A stretch of 64,000 bases of DNA from Labia minor (GCA_963082975.1 OY720350.1:3696597-3760596), one strand, 5' to 3'. Numbered from the stretch's first letter, positions 46,988 to 58,197 are shown. The notes: a model not told the origin generated them from the letters alone. Made by a program: numbers and translations.

Positions 46988-47146
46988 GATTGTATAGGAG
47001 TACGTGTGTGTGTGTGTGTGTGTGTGTATTTTAAATTGTTTGGACCCGATTTAAGAAGACAGCCATGTTTTGGAGATTGTATTTCTTCACTGCTAGCATC
47101 ACATCTTTATCAATTATGTGTTTAACATTCGCCTCCGACAATCTAG
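46988..47146 (+). CDS. Host gene exon: start codon and signal peptide, flanked by splice sites
   Basis: A T-rich tract ends in TTCTGTTCTAG at 46987, a strong acceptor. ATG at 47065 (context AGCCATGT) opens 27 codons, then CTAG|GTAAGA gives a strong donor at 47147. The coding part begins MFWRLYFFTAS and continues through a hydrophobic stretch to CLTFASDNL, a typical secretory signal peptide with a likely cleavage near TFAS|DN. The exon would thus carry about 77 bases of 5' UTR, including a GT microsatellite, and the first 27.3 codons of a secreted or type I membrane protein. The mature domain lies in later exons, not recognised within the window, so the protein family is unknown. The combination of acceptor, ATG, signal peptide and donor in the right order is unlikely by chance in AT-rich DNA, though no homology confirms it. 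Confidence 0.6.
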
Positions 47147-47351
47147 GTAAGAACACTAAATCTATTTTTTTTTTTTTTCATAAGAATTTATGAAAATTTT
47201 TTTATTTTTTTTTTATTTATTTACAAATCACAATCTAGTTATAAACTAACTTAACTAATAAGTGATATTTATTTAAAGAAAATATATAAAGTTCATGATT
47301 TTAAAAACATGCAAACATGAGCAGTTTAATCCATTAGTGATTAGTTCATGA
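47147..47351. other. Putative intron start, AT-rich
   Basis: Follows the donor at 47147. T-rich, nothing else seen. Confidence 0.4.
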
Positions 47352-47620
47352 GATTTATTCCTTTTTAATATTCTGGTCTGGTTGGTCGGCTACGTCAAGG
47401 AGTCGAACGAACGGCCTCAGTGTTTGTATGTCTTGGCAGTCTATTTTGATGAACTGCTGCAAATCGTTGAATTTCTTCTTTTACTGTCTCTATCTTAAGA
47501 TCTTGATGAAGTTCTTCATTTCGAATATACCAAGGGGCATTGACAACGGCCCTTAGTAATTTGTTTTGGCATCGTTGGATGATTTGTATATTGCTCGACT
47601 GAATGTCGCCCCATTAGCCA
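47352..47620 (-). pseudogene. Jockey-like non-LTR retrotransposon, RT C-terminal end
   Basis: The minus strand reads LWGDIQSSNIQIIQRCQNKL then LRAVVNAPWYIRNEEL, HQDLKIETVKEEIQRFA and HQNRLPRHTNTEAVRS before a stop. This is the well-known C-terminal end of jockey-type reverse transcriptases (QNKxLRxIxNAPWYVxN, LHxDLxI). Only this terminal segment remains, as in 5'-truncated LINE insertions. The joint of the W/G segment is shifted in phase in places. It lies inside the putative intron after the signal-peptide exon, in antisense. Confidence 0.82.
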
Positions 47621-47789
47621 ATACATTTTTCTATATTTTATATTCAATGAAATCTTTTAACAAAAAAAAAATACAAATTAATATTAAACTACATATAATA
47701 TTTATTAGAAGCTGCAAATAATCGGCTTTACTCGAATTTAAAATAACGTTTTCTGTAGAATCTTACAAAACTATTGCATTTAAAAAAGG

Positions 47790-48120
47790 GTCCATTTATC
47801 TTAAAGCAGATTTGATAGACAACATTCTTTTTTTGGCAGTTTCATTTTGAGTGTGTACAAACAAAAAGATGTTGCTATTTGTCCACTCTGGAGTAGGCCA
47901 GATACAACTGCCCATGAGAAAAGTATGGTGTCTGCAAGTCTCTACCAGCAACCCCCAAGAGACTGGCCCTTTTACTTCTTGATTATCCTGGCCATGCACA
48001 GTTTCAATGGGATTCAATCGGTATTCTCTTCCGAATTTTCTGGTGTTGTCTGAGGGAATGATAGGTATTCTTGGAATGAAGACATCCTCATCTTCACTCT
48101 TAGCACACTTCTCTGTGAAT
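47790..48120 (-). pseudogene. Helitron/PIF1-type helicase C-terminal relic
   Basis: A 127-codon minus-strand frame spans 47796-48179. Its first 20 or so codons are not recognisable. Then DVFIPRIPIIPSDNTRKF matches the LIPRIPxxPSD segment of PIF1-like helicases. A neighbouring frame of the same DNA gives GRDLQTPYFSHGQLYLAYSR, which corresponds to the FSHGQLYVAxSRV motif VI. The open frame then continues NIFLFVHTQNETAK. At least two frameshifts separate these segments. Such domains in insects are mostly from Helitron Rep/helicase proteins. A host PIF1 gene is unlikely because the frame is broken and introns are not evident. Confidence 0.7.
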
Positions 48121-48180
48121 ACTGTGGCTTGAATGACATGTTGCATCAGTATTTGCTTGCAATAAAGTAAATATAACAAA

Positions 48181-48869
48181 GAAGTATTGCTTTTGACTTA
48201 CCGCTTTTGTTTTGTTTTTTTTTTCACGTTATTTGGTTGTCTGGATCTTGAGTTATAAGGGAATAGAAAACTGATTAATTAACTTATCAATTATTATTAT
48301 TTATTATTTTATTTATATGAATATTATTTTTTATGTTTAATTAATATAATGAAAAGTACCCCTCGGAGAAAACTTTATTTTGTACATATGAGAAATATAT
48401 AGGCAGAAAGTATTTACAAGTAAATGTATGCATGACATCAAACGTTTTAAGTTTGAAATTATGGTTTCGAAAGAAAACTTACAAAGCAATTTTTTTTTTT
48501 TTAATATTATCGTTTATTTTCAAGTTACAAAGTAGAAAAAGAACAATACGTAATCATAATTGTTTGAAGGAAGAAGTGGACTTTAAAATATTTATTTTAG
48601 AAATAAAAATTATTGTTCTAAATTAAATTTTTATCAATCGCTCAAAGTACGAGTATCATCTTCATCATAATTCAATTGAATAGTGTGTCACGGTCACGGC
48701 AGGAAAGAAAAGAATGGCCCCGTTCAGGAATTTTACAGCTCAATTTTATTGAATCACGAGAGATGTTGTTGCTGGAAAATATCAATGCGCCTTCTCAACA
48801 AGTTGATTGCCCCGATAACAGCGCCATCATGGCGTTTACTTTCTTCCGTCATTATACATATACATCATA
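48181..48869. other. AT-rich DNA, then a less AT-rich unrecognised segment
   Basis: 48665-48840 is less AT-rich (GGTCACGGCAGGAAAG, GCGCCATCATGGCG) and contains an ATG-centred palindrome. Two short plus-strand frames cross it, but no domain is recognised. It may be part of a repeat next to the MITE at 48870. Confidence 0.4.
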
Positions 48870-49129
48870 CGAGGGTCATTCAACAAGTACTTAGCCTCAC
48901 CGCCCGATGGCGCTGCTATCACAAAAGAGCTTGATATTGTTCTTTTTCCATTTTTGTATAACTGATCGACACGCTCGCTTCCAAAGGCTGTCAAAACAAA
49001 ATTAGTGAAGGGAATAGACTGAAACTTTGACAGTAGGCTAGTAAAAGAATGTACTACATAATGGTAAAAGTCTTTTGTGATAGCAGCGCTATCTGGTGGT
49101 GAGGCTAAGTACTTGTTGAATGACCCTCG
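48870..49129. mobile_element. Mariner-type MITE with about 65-bp inverted ends
   Basis: CGAGGGTCATTCAACAAGTA at the left and its complement at the right (TACTTGTTGAATGACCCTCG). The arms extend through GCTAAG, the CACCAG/GCGCTG region and TTGTGATAGCAGC. TA precedes the left end; the right flank is TG. The short centre contains no useful frame. Confidence 0.82.
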
Positions 49130-50387
49130 TGTGTATATATATGTATATATCCTATAACAGGTTGATGATGTCATAACTGCTTGATATTGTTTTGTAAATA
49201 AACATATATAGTGTGTATCTATTTGGAAATTGGAAACCCCCTTCTTTTTACCGAACAGAACCACTCTTCCTCCTCCAAGTCTCAACTCACTTGGGAAGTT
49301 TACATTTACTCTCTCATCTCTCTTTCTCTTTCTCTTTCATTATAAACTTATAACAACCATTTCGTGTTAAACCTTGATGGCAAACGTAAATATGTGACAA
49401 ATTTAGTCTGCAAAAGATTCAATGTCCTGAACTTTGAACCTTTGAGTCTTAAGTTCAAAGATCATGGGTCTTTTTTTTGTATATTTATAGAACAAGAACA
49501 TCGAACCATTATTTCAGGCCTATAATTCAAAACCGTCAAAAAATGAACAACGAACCTTTAGTTTTTAGAAATGTTTGATATTATCTTCAAAGTGATGTTG
49601 TGATGATAATATTACTAGAGTTTAGCTATGATAATAGAAATATGAGCAAAAATCAATATTTATAAACAAATATAATGTAATATTAATATTATACAATTTA
49701 TTTGATTATCTTTTTCTTTTTCTTTTTTTTTTCTTTGAATTATTTATCAATCTTTATATATAATTCATAGAACTTGTGTTTAAAATTAATAGATCCTTTT
49801 TTTTCTTCTAACCTATATCACTTTTCTCTCTAAACTTTACCCTATTCTCCATCCACTTCTCTTCTATTCCAAAAGTCAAGTCACAGGTGTTCTTTAAGAG
49901 TAGAGAAGAATATCAATAAAAATAAAATCAAAGGTTATTAGGGCACAGATGATGCTATAAATTTGAAGAGTATATATATATATATATATATAATAGAGAA
50001 AGAGAAGAAAGTGTGTGTGTGTGGGTGTGTCGATGGAAATGAAGTTGGGGTGGAGGGGGGGGGAGGGGGGGAGTAAAGTGACAGGGTGATGGTAAAGATA
50101 GAAAAACGAGAAAAATAAAATGGAATTTTAGAATAGAATATGAAAAAAAAGGAAGCAAGAAAAAAGGAGTATTAGAGAGAGAGAGAGAGAGAATGAAAGA
50201 GAAACAGTATTTAATGATGTAGATTTAGAAATCGTATAAGTAATAATTAATTATTATTAGTAACTCTTGTGTATTACACAAAGTATAGTCAATTGTTATT
50301 ATATTATCTTCTTCATACTTGTAATTATAATTAATTATCTGGATTTTTATACATTGTCTATTAAAAATGTATATACAATCAATACGA

Positions 50388-50420
<33 letters not shown>
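49130..50420. other. AT-rich DNA with GT, G-run, AG and TA microsatellites
   Basis: A TA run at 49971-49992, a GT/GTGG stretch at 50010-50026, G runs at 50053-50070, an AG run at 50176-50192 and a TA run at 50392-50420. No gene seen. Confidence 0.5.
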
Positions 50421-50423
<3 letters not shown>

Positions 50424-50529
50424 GTCGGTTGAAAAGTTTTGAAAGCCCAAATGAAAGAATGCGGATTTTTAAATGAAATTAGTTTTTTTTTTATTCAATA
50501 TAATCTCCCTCAACTTCAATACACTTATT

Positions 50530-50802
50530 CTAATGATCCTCCAATGATTTTATATCATCCCTATAATGATATTCAAGAAGCTCTACAAAATACCCCTCTA
50601 CGGCTGCAATAGCTACTTCATTCGACGAAAAATGCTTTCCACGAAGGAATTGTCTGAGGTTTCTGAAGAGATACAAGTCGCTGGGAGCCAAATTTGGTGA
50701 ATACGGTGGATGATCAAGCAATTCGTACTTTAATTCTTTGAATTCATTCATAGTTATAAAACGACGCACACAATCAGTTTTATTTTGCTTAAAACTGTCC
50801 AA
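50530..50802 (-). pseudogene. Mariner transposase C-terminal fragment
   Basis: A 90-codon minus-strand frame with HPPYSPNLAPSDLYLFRNLR, the mariner segment carrying the third catalytic Asp, then LRGKHFSSNEVAIAAV and a tail that ends SLEDH, where the family normally continues W-x-KC. The first two catalytic acids are absent. The start codon is inside the parent protein. Confidence 0.85.
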
Positions 50803-50861
50803 ATTTCGTTGGGAAATTTGATTAATTTTAAAGTAAGCGGCAGCCGTTTTCCCAACAGCTT

Positions 50862-51233
50862 TTACATTCGTAATTCTTCATGCAAAATATGAAGAACTCG
50901 TTTGTCTGAGATGTCTATGGTATGAGCAATTTCACGCTTTGTCAAACTTGGATCTTCACTAACCATATTATGTACTTGCTTAATTATTTCTGGTGTGGTT
51001 GCAGTTTTTGGACGACCACTATGCACTGCGTATGGATCAGCAGCTTCAGTGCTTGTACCATCACATTTAAACTCTAAAATACATCGATGCACATTTGGAA
51101 ATAAAGGAGCAGATACCTTTAACACTTTTACTATTTTTGTATGAATTTCTATTGCTGATAAACTTTCTAAAATAAAAAATTTTATCACTGCACGATATTC
51201 GGTATTTTCCATTGTAAAACAATACTCTGACAC
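50862..51233 (-). pseudogene. Mariner transposase N-terminal fragment
   Basis: A 123-codon minus-strand frame. MENTEYRAVIKFFILESLS resembles the first helix-turn-helix, with SAIEIHTKIVKVL as the recognition part. GRPKTATTPEIIKQVHNMVS is the GRPxT linker and start of the second helix-turn-helix, followed by LTKREIAHTIDISDKRVLHI and LHEELRM. The catalytic region that should follow (KKWVPRxL, first and second Asp) is deleted. Confidence 0.85.
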
Positions 51234-51393
51234 ATCAACTTCAAATGGCTTTTAAACAAAGTATGAATGGACCGATTGGAATAAAACTTTTAGTATGTTT
51301 CTATGAAAGATTAAAAAATTAAAATGGCGTATTTTAATTTTGATTCTTCTACTGGTTTAAAGATGTCGCTTTCAAAACTTTTCAATCTCTGTG

Positions 51394-51486
51394 GCTCTAC
51401 GGAACTCGAAAGTTCTTGGCCGCAGCAACCACACTTCTCCAAGTATCCCTATTCTGAGCCACAACCCTCCAATCCCTCTCCTCTCG

Positions 51487-51537
<51 letters not shown>

Positions 51538-52591
51538 TAAAAAAAAAGAAATTATTTTTGATATCAATTACTTTTAATAATAATAATAATAATATTTTAG
51601 TAAAGCTAATACAAACGCTGTTTATTCGATTGGAAAAATAAAAATAATTAATTCTAATTATTTCAAATATTTCATATATCTACTTACAATATATTTATTT
51701 ATTTATTTTAATGTTGTTTTTGTTTTTATAATAAAATCAATATTATTACAATTATTTAATTTATTTTAATTTAATATGAATATATAATTTCATAAAAAAT
51801 ATAATATATATTTATAATGATATTATATATTTATAATAAAATACTATTAATATTTTCCATTAATGTTTTTCCAGACCACTTTAAATTATAATAATTGTTT
51901 TGTTATGAAATCTTTTATTTTTAATGTAAAATTAATTGCTTCAATTAGGAAAATAAAACTAAATAATATGATAGATAAGTAATAGAGGTACAGATCAATT
52001 TTTCATCATCCATTTTAAATAAAATAATACTTATCATAATTAATGTAACAATTTTCACAATCTGAATATATGTATATACAATAACTTAAAGCTCGTGGCC
52101 GAGGTTTAACGTTTTTAAAAAAAAGGTTTTTTAGTCGAAATAAAATAGAGAAAGATTACTCTTTTACAAATTAATAACAAAAGCAATTTAAATAATATAA
52201 CAAATAATAAAAATGTTAATTATAAATATTTTTTATCATTTTTATATTAATGTAAATGAAATTTTATATGTATATTTTGCATTTAAATTGCAAAGTTTCA
52301 CATCTATATAAACAGGTGTCTAGTATGTGTAAATGTATTAGAATAAATTCCAGTTATAGGAAATATTATCAGTGATGCGTCTAATGTTTGTTTTTTGTTG
52401 ATTCGATATCAAATTGATTCTAGATTTGAGATTTAAAGTGAAAACTAATTTGAATGTTTATGAAATACCTTAAGGTATGTATTAATTTGGCTTTAACAGT
52501 GAAATAGTAGTGATTATAATATTAATTGTAATAGCACCGTCACTGACTAAATAGAAGTTATTTTTAGTAGGTACGATATTTGTATAGTATT
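51394..52591. other. TC and TA microsatellites, AT-rich DNA
   Basis: A TC run at 51488-51525 followed by TA at 51526-51537, and AAT at 51577-51592. No gene. Confidence 0.5.
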
Positions 52592-52870
52592 GAAGGTGCT
52601 ACAGGATGGGAGGTAGCGTAGCTGGCTCACATTCTCGGGGTCCCGGGTTCAAGTTTCGGGCCTGGCAAGGGAATTTCTCTAGCTGGCGTTTATAGAACAG
52701 AGTCAACCCAGCCTCCGGGACCAACATTGGGAAGCTACTCCAATCAAGAAAATCAAGGTAAAAGGTTGATAGGACCCGTTTTACTGATTATAGGACACCT
52801 TATCATTAATATAACCGACTTGATAGTGGTTGTCCTTGCGTAGGTCGTTCAAAAGTCAGAGATTTTTTTT
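52592..52870 (+). repeat. SINE family A copy
   Basis: It starts GAAGGTGCTACAGGATGG, with GGTAGCGTAGCTGGCTC at the A-box position and GGTTCAAGTTTCGGG at the B-box. It ends GTCAGAGATTTTTTTT. No clear target duplication. Confidence 0.82.
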
Positions 52871-53764
52871 ATGTAAGTATTTACATCATATATGGTATCT
52901 ACGTACATACTTACAAATGATTATTACTTTCTGTTTCAGGATTCAAAACTTAAAAGACAACGCTCGTAAATATCTAATTTAATTATTTAATTACTTAATT
53001 TTTGAAAAAAAAAATAAATAAAATAAATAATTTGAAAATTAAAAGGTACATGCTACATGTAATAATAATAATAATACAGAATAAAGTAAAATAAATAAAT
53101 ATATAATAATATATATATATATATATATATATATTTTATAAAATTGAAATCAAAAAATAGTTAAATATATTAAATTTATTAAAAGTATAAATTTTATTAA
53201 AAATTTGTATTTATTAAAAAAATTTTAATTATTAAAAAAAAACAAAAAAAAAAAAAAAAAAAACTTTTAATGAGATGAAGTTTCAATAACAAACCGTAAA
53301 GAATCGCTGTAGGCAGTTTGAACAGTTAATTGTCCATAAAATAATAAGTTCAAATCTTAATCTTATTAAATCTTATTTTTCTTAAACCCTTCTACCCTGC
53401 CCTGATTTATCCTCTTTATTCCCTCACAATCTTGTCTGTCTTTTTTTTTTTAATATATCAAATTCATCACAAAAAGTTTATTAATATATATATAACCATA
53501 AAATTATTTAAAAAAAATCTAAAACTTTTTATGTTCTTGCATTTTTTATTTCTTTAAGAAATCTTTTTAATTACTTTTTATGTAAATTACATAGGGGATC
53601 AATTAACGTGCTCTCTCTCTCTCTCTCTCTCTCTCTTATATATATATATATATATTCATATATTAGTAGTATATTTCGAATATTATTTAATATCTTGGAT
53701 TAAAATTCATTCAAAGTTTCAACAAAGTTTTATATATATATATTGTAATGATTTTTTTGTATGT
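52871..53764. other. AT-rich DNA with TA and TC microsatellites
   Basis: A TA run at 53108-53133, an A run near 53235-53262 and a TC run at 53612-53635 followed by TA. No gene. Confidence 0.5.
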
Positions 53765-54245
53765 ATATGGGTGGATTTGGCAGGGGAAAATTTAAGAAAA
53801 AGAAGGGTTGGTCTCCTATGTGTAATGGAAAAGGGTGGACTTTGAATTGGCGTGAACTGACCTGGAGATTTGGACTTCAAAAACAAAAAAAAAAAAAAAA
53901 AATTAAATTTATCATTAAGAATAAAATTTATAATAAGATTTATTATATTTGATATTTAAATATAAATCTTTAAAACCTTTAGAGAGATTTAAATATAAAG
54001 ATTTTAAATTATAAAATTATATACAGTAATTTTTTGATATTTTTAATAAAAAAATATAGAAAAACGTTTTATACTAACGAATGTCCTTGTCTGACTTTTC
54101 AACAACTCGTCTCTCTTCAGGGAAAACCTCTTACAATAATCTCTTCCAATGAAAATAAATTTATATTTAAAAAAAATAAATTTTATTTTTAACGGATTAA
54201 TGATTATTATTTTTGGAATGAATATCATTACAATATATATATATA
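53765..54245 (-). repeat. Duplicated unit R25 (copy B)
   Basis: The reverse complement matches three blocks of 25262-26306 in order, without the two inserts of copy A. Both copies keep KFKKKKGWSPMCN and KGWTLN in one frame of block 3, on the strand opposite to the block order. A Tc1-like element abuts at 54250. Function unknown. Confidence 0.55.
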
Positions 54246-54249
54246 TATA

Positions 54250-54862
54250 CAGGGTGTGCGGCCAAAATCCGGACAAATTAAACATTTTTGTTTACACAAT
54301 ATTATTTATTTAAAAAATGGAAAATTATACAAATATTCTTTAATTCAAAGAATAGATTTATTCGATATATTCCTCACTTGCATGAACGACCGCCTCCAAT
54401 CTCAGTCTAAAGCGATCGCAGACACGGCGTAAGGCATCACGGTCCATTTCGGCGAATGCTACTTCAATAGCGGCTCGGAAGTCTGGACTTGTTTGTCACC
54501 CTATCAATAACGCTCCAATGGCTTTAAATCTGGGCTGTTAGGAGGCCAGAATTCCTTGGACCAAAAAATGTCGACATTGTCCGATAACCAATTTTGCACC
54601 AACCTTCCTCCAACTTCTCAGACTCCTTGTACTTTGCCACAACATCGTAAACTGTGGATCTTGGGTATCCAAAGAACCGGATAATCTCTGTCACTGAACG
54701 ACCAGCGCGAACACTTTCAATGATTGCTGCTCTTCGGTTGTACTTCTGTTTTGAGGTTATGCCTGCTTAGTAGATGTGTACACGATATTTAGGAGCCAAT
54801 TGCGGTATTGAACAGCGGAAAATTCAAATCAAATTTTGTCCGGATTTTGACTGCGCACCCTG
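54250..54862 (-). mobile_element. Tc1-like element, deleted
   Basis: CAGGGTGTGCGGCCAAAATC at the left and its near complement (GATTTTGACTGCGCACCCTG) at the right, flanked by TA on both sides. The minus strand contains scattered pieces of a Tc1-like transposase, including the antisense of GRSVTEIIRFFGYPRSTVYD, a helix-turn-helix segment, and a C-terminal NSPDLKPLERY-like segment. At about 613 bp it has lost more than half of a normal Tc1. Confidence 0.82.
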
Positions 54863-55400
54863 TATATAAGAATATCAAGAGAAATGATGTCCTCTATATG
54901 TATACTGGTATATGTATGTATGATTATAAGAAATACACTTTTTTTCTATCATTTTAATAATATTAAGTAAAAATATAGAAATACTAGATTTATTATGTGA
55001 AAGGAGGTTGGGGAGGGGCGGGGGAGGTGGGGTGCAAATGCAGAAAGGAAATTTGACTATGAATTCCTGTAACGTAATTTGTCTCACAATACGAGAAACA
55101 ATGAGAGTTACACATGGTAAAAGGGTTCCATGCTCGGAAATAATGATGAAAGGCAAATGTAAAGGAAATAAATGGTAATAAAATTAAATAAATAATATAT
55201 GAATGGAGAGGAATACATTTTGTCCATGTATGAATTTGTTGCCAGCAATATTTTATTAAGAAATATGCAAACTATCAGAAATCTGGAAGAGACCTGTCAA
55301 ACAAACCTATAATAATATGTTATCCAAGTAAAAATAGGGTTCTAGTTAAGATTTAAAATAATCAAACAAAATATTTGATTTTAAATAACGAAAAAATGAG
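54863..55400. other. AT-rich DNA, no gene seen
   Basis: A G-rich patch at 54995-55032. A 93-codon minus frame over it is low-complexity and is rejected. Confidence 0.45.
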
Positions 55401-55605
55401 CTGTGCCAGGCACAGAACCGACCGGCGAATTGAAATCAATTAATTTCCAGCTACCTTACTTTACTTATATTGAATTGATTGAATTGATTTAACGCTGATT
55501 TCATAAGTGTAATTAGAAATATTACATGTATTGATTTTTTAGTGAAAGTATGAGTGTAAGTGAAAAATTTCCGACAATGAATATAAAATTAATACTTTGT
55601 AAAGA
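55401..55605 (-). repeat. Family F3 3' end, perfect hairpin
   Basis: On the minus strand the 3' terminus is GGTCGGTT followed by the perfect hairpin CTGTGCCTGGCACAG (55401-55415). The DNA up to 55605 includes AAGTGAAAAATTTCCGACAA, also seen next to the F3 copy at 9.33 kb. The copy has a large internal deletion. Confidence 0.7.
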
Positions 55606-56066
55606 GATACAGAAACAACATTGATGCGTAGTTATATGCAAAGATGAATTGGAGCAGTTTACACAGTGTTTTGAGGAAGATAATAAGGTGACTATGAAAA
55701 CAAGAGCAGAGATTCACAAAGCCGCAAAAGAAATATCATCTACATTGGCAAATTTTGAAGTGTTTTTAAAAATGTTCCGTTATTTAATGCATATCAGGAG
55801 AAAGATCATTTCAACTCTATTTAAGAAGCAATTTGGGAGGGGGGGCAGAATCGATTAAATGACATGACCTTTATATAAGATGTTCTTAATCGCATGAATA
55901 CGGATCAAGTTAGATTGATGATTTTGCAAAAAATAAAGCAAGAAAGAAGATTTTACAAAAAATTGTTATTTTCAAGTTTTTTTTAAATAAACTCTCCAAT
56001 GCTACGATTCCACTACAAATCAAAAACGGGATTTAAATAATAAATTAGTTTACCGAGTATTTGTAT
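55606..56066. other. Unrecognised open frame of 69 codons in otherwise plain DNA
   Basis: 55649-55858 (+) reads KVTMKTRAEIHKAAKEISST and LANFEVFLKMFRYLMHIRRK with less AT bias than its surroundings. It could be a hAT- or ZMYM1-like transposase relic, but I cannot place it in a family. No splice sites are convincing. Confidence 0.35.
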
Positions 56067-56079
56067 TAGGGAGTATTAA

Positions 56080-56354
56080 AAAAAACCTCTGACTTTGTAC
56101 ATCCTACGCAAGGACAACGCCTATCAAGCCGGTTCTATCAATGAGGTGTCCTGTGATCAGCAGAACGGGTCCTCTCAACCTTTACCTTGATGTTCTTGAT
56201 CAAGTAGCTTTTCCTCAATGTTGTTCCCAGAGGCTGGGTTGATTCTGTCCCATAAACCCCAGCTAGGGAAATTCCCTTGCCAGGCTCGGGACTTGAACCC
56301 GGGACCATATGAATGTGAGGCAGGTTTGCTACCCACAGACCCAATGGCGCCTTC
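56080..56354 (-). repeat. SINE family A copy with 13-bp target duplication
   Basis: On the minus strand it runs from GAAGGCGCCATTGGGTC to the T-rich tail. TAGGGAGTATTAA is found at 56067-56079 and at 56355-56367, a perfect 13-bp duplication. The B box GGTTCAAGTCCCGAG is intact. Confidence 0.9.
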
Positions 56355-56367
56355 TAGGGAGTATTAA

Positions 56368-57321
56368 TAAATATTTAAATAATGTTCATTGATGAAATAA
56401 TGCGAAATATACCTACATATTTTATATAAAAAAAATATTTGAATTATATATATATATATATATATTGTTTTGTGAAAAAGTACAAAAAGAGTTGAAAAAC
56501 TAACTATTGTACTTTTTACATATAATTTCGTTTTACTTATTAAAATTTGTAAATTAATTCAATTAATTAACCTTAATTCTACCGCTTTGGATCTCCTTTT
56601 GTCATGATCAACCACTTATGAATGATAGTATGGATATCTCTTTTCCCTTTATAAGTTGAATGATAGTTTCTTAACATTGATTATTAATTTATCATCAATC
56701 CATTATTTATATTTCTAGATCTATCAAGATCTAGAGATCTAGACCATCTATTATTTATATTTCTAGATTTATCAAGATCTAGAGATCTAGACCATTTTCT
56801 TGTACTTTGTTATTTGTCAGGATAAAGGTAGCCACAATGTAACCACAAGCCACAAATCAAGTTAAATATAAATTTTAATTTTGATTGATTAATCAGGTAC
56901 TCGTATAAAATTATTAATTATCGCTATCACGTATTCATAAACGTATAATTTTCGATTTTTTTGTTTTTTGTATTAATAAATACAATTTGTATATAAATGT
57001 TATTCTCTAAAGGTTTAACAAAGGTTTTATGAATAGATTAAAAAGAGAGAAGAGTTAGAAATATACAAATTTTTTTTTGGCTTGTATGTTTTGTATTTAA
57101 TACGATGATAGAGTTCAATTAGTAAAGGCCTAACTCTCATCACATGCAAGAACCTCTCTCTCTCTCTTTCATTACAAGCCTGTTTAATGGATTAAACGAT
57201 TTCGTTTTTTCATTCTATCTACACTCTTTATACTTGGAAAAAAAACAATAATATTTTTGAATTTGTATCCAAAAAATTAATAGATTTAGAATATATATAA
57301 TTTTTTCTTTTATTTATACAA
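56368..57321. other. AT-rich DNA with a 48-bp tandem pair
   Basis: Two near-identical 48-bp units at about 56702-56796, each with the palindromic AGATCTAGAGATCTAGAC. A TA run at 56447-56465 and a TC run at 57151-57165. No gene. Confidence 0.5.
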
Positions 57322-57530
57322 CTAGCTACTTAGATTGTCTTCGGCGTCCTTCGCACGTCTAGACAGGGGCTCTGCCCCCTGAACCCCCGAAGTGATACAT
57401 AGTAGTATTTGGTAGAAAGTCAGTGAGTAAAAAAATTTCCATTCATTTTATTTCAATCAGTATATTAAAATATCCATATCTTGTGTTCTTATTTAAAATT
57501 TATTTTAATTTAATCTGTAAATTAATTATA
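57322..57530 (-). repeat. Family F4 Helitron-like repeat
   Basis: The minus strand aligns with 10083-10269 and ends at CTAG (57322-57325) followed by T. It contains a GGGGGCAGAGCCCCTG palindrome near 57366-57381. The terminal hairpin is less perfect than in the 10.2-kb copy. Confidence 0.6.
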
Positions 57531-57883
57531 TATTTTTTTGTATTTATTTTAAAAGAGTATAATATCTAGCGCCACAAAGTTAGATAAATTTCTTCTAAGG
57601 GATGAAAATAATTATGGTCTAGAAAAATTAATAAAACAACTTAATTTATAAAACAATTAATATAAATCAATACTGTTAATGAATGCATATGTTTTTAGTT
57701 TATATTTAGTTTTATAACGTTAAAAATTTTAATTTCACCTTTATAATATGTCTCAATTTATATTTTCTTAAATTTTATTATAATTAAAAATATTCAATTA
57801 AAATCAAGCAATGAAATCAAAATGATTAAGAAATAATATATTCTATTATAACATATACAATAAAATATTTATATAATTATAAT
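57531..57883. other. AT-rich DNA, no gene seen
   Basis: No signal. Confidence 0.5.
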
Positions 57884-58197
57884 TTACTTATAAAATTAAA
57901 ATATATTTTAAATATGAACACAAATAGATATGAATGTTTTAATATACTGATTGAAATAAAGTCCCGGGCCTGGCAAGGGAATTTCCCTAGCTGGGGTCAA
58001 TGGGACCGAGGCAACCCAGCCTCCGGGATCAACATTAGGGAAAAGCTACTTGATAGCGCCTCTGATCAAAAAAATCAAGGTAAAGGTGGAGAGGACCCGT
58101 TCTACTGATCATAGCACACCTCATTGATAGAACCGGCTTGATAGGCATTGTCCTTGCGTAGGACGTACAAAGTCAGAGGTTTTTTTGTTTTTTTTAT
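57884..58197 (+). repeat. F4 fragment joined to a headless SINE family A copy
   Basis: 57884-57960 matches the middle of family F4 (TTTAATATACTGATTGAAAT). At about 57960 it changes directly into the SINE body (GTCCCGGGCCTGGCAAGGG), so the SINE lacks its A box and first half and starts within the B-box region. The tail is intact to 58197. Confidence 0.7.

Larger units (their letters stand above)
50421..51393 (-). mobile_element. Second mariner lineage, internally deleted
   Basis: The left end CAGGTCGGTTGAAAAGTTTT and the right end, in reverse complement CACAGAGATTGAAAAGTTTT, share GTTTTGAAAGC and are inverted repeats. The left end lies in a TA run. The two transposase parts on the minus strand are separated by a frame break and a deletion of the catalytic centre. 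Different from the SETMAR-type copies in this window. Confidence 0.85.
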
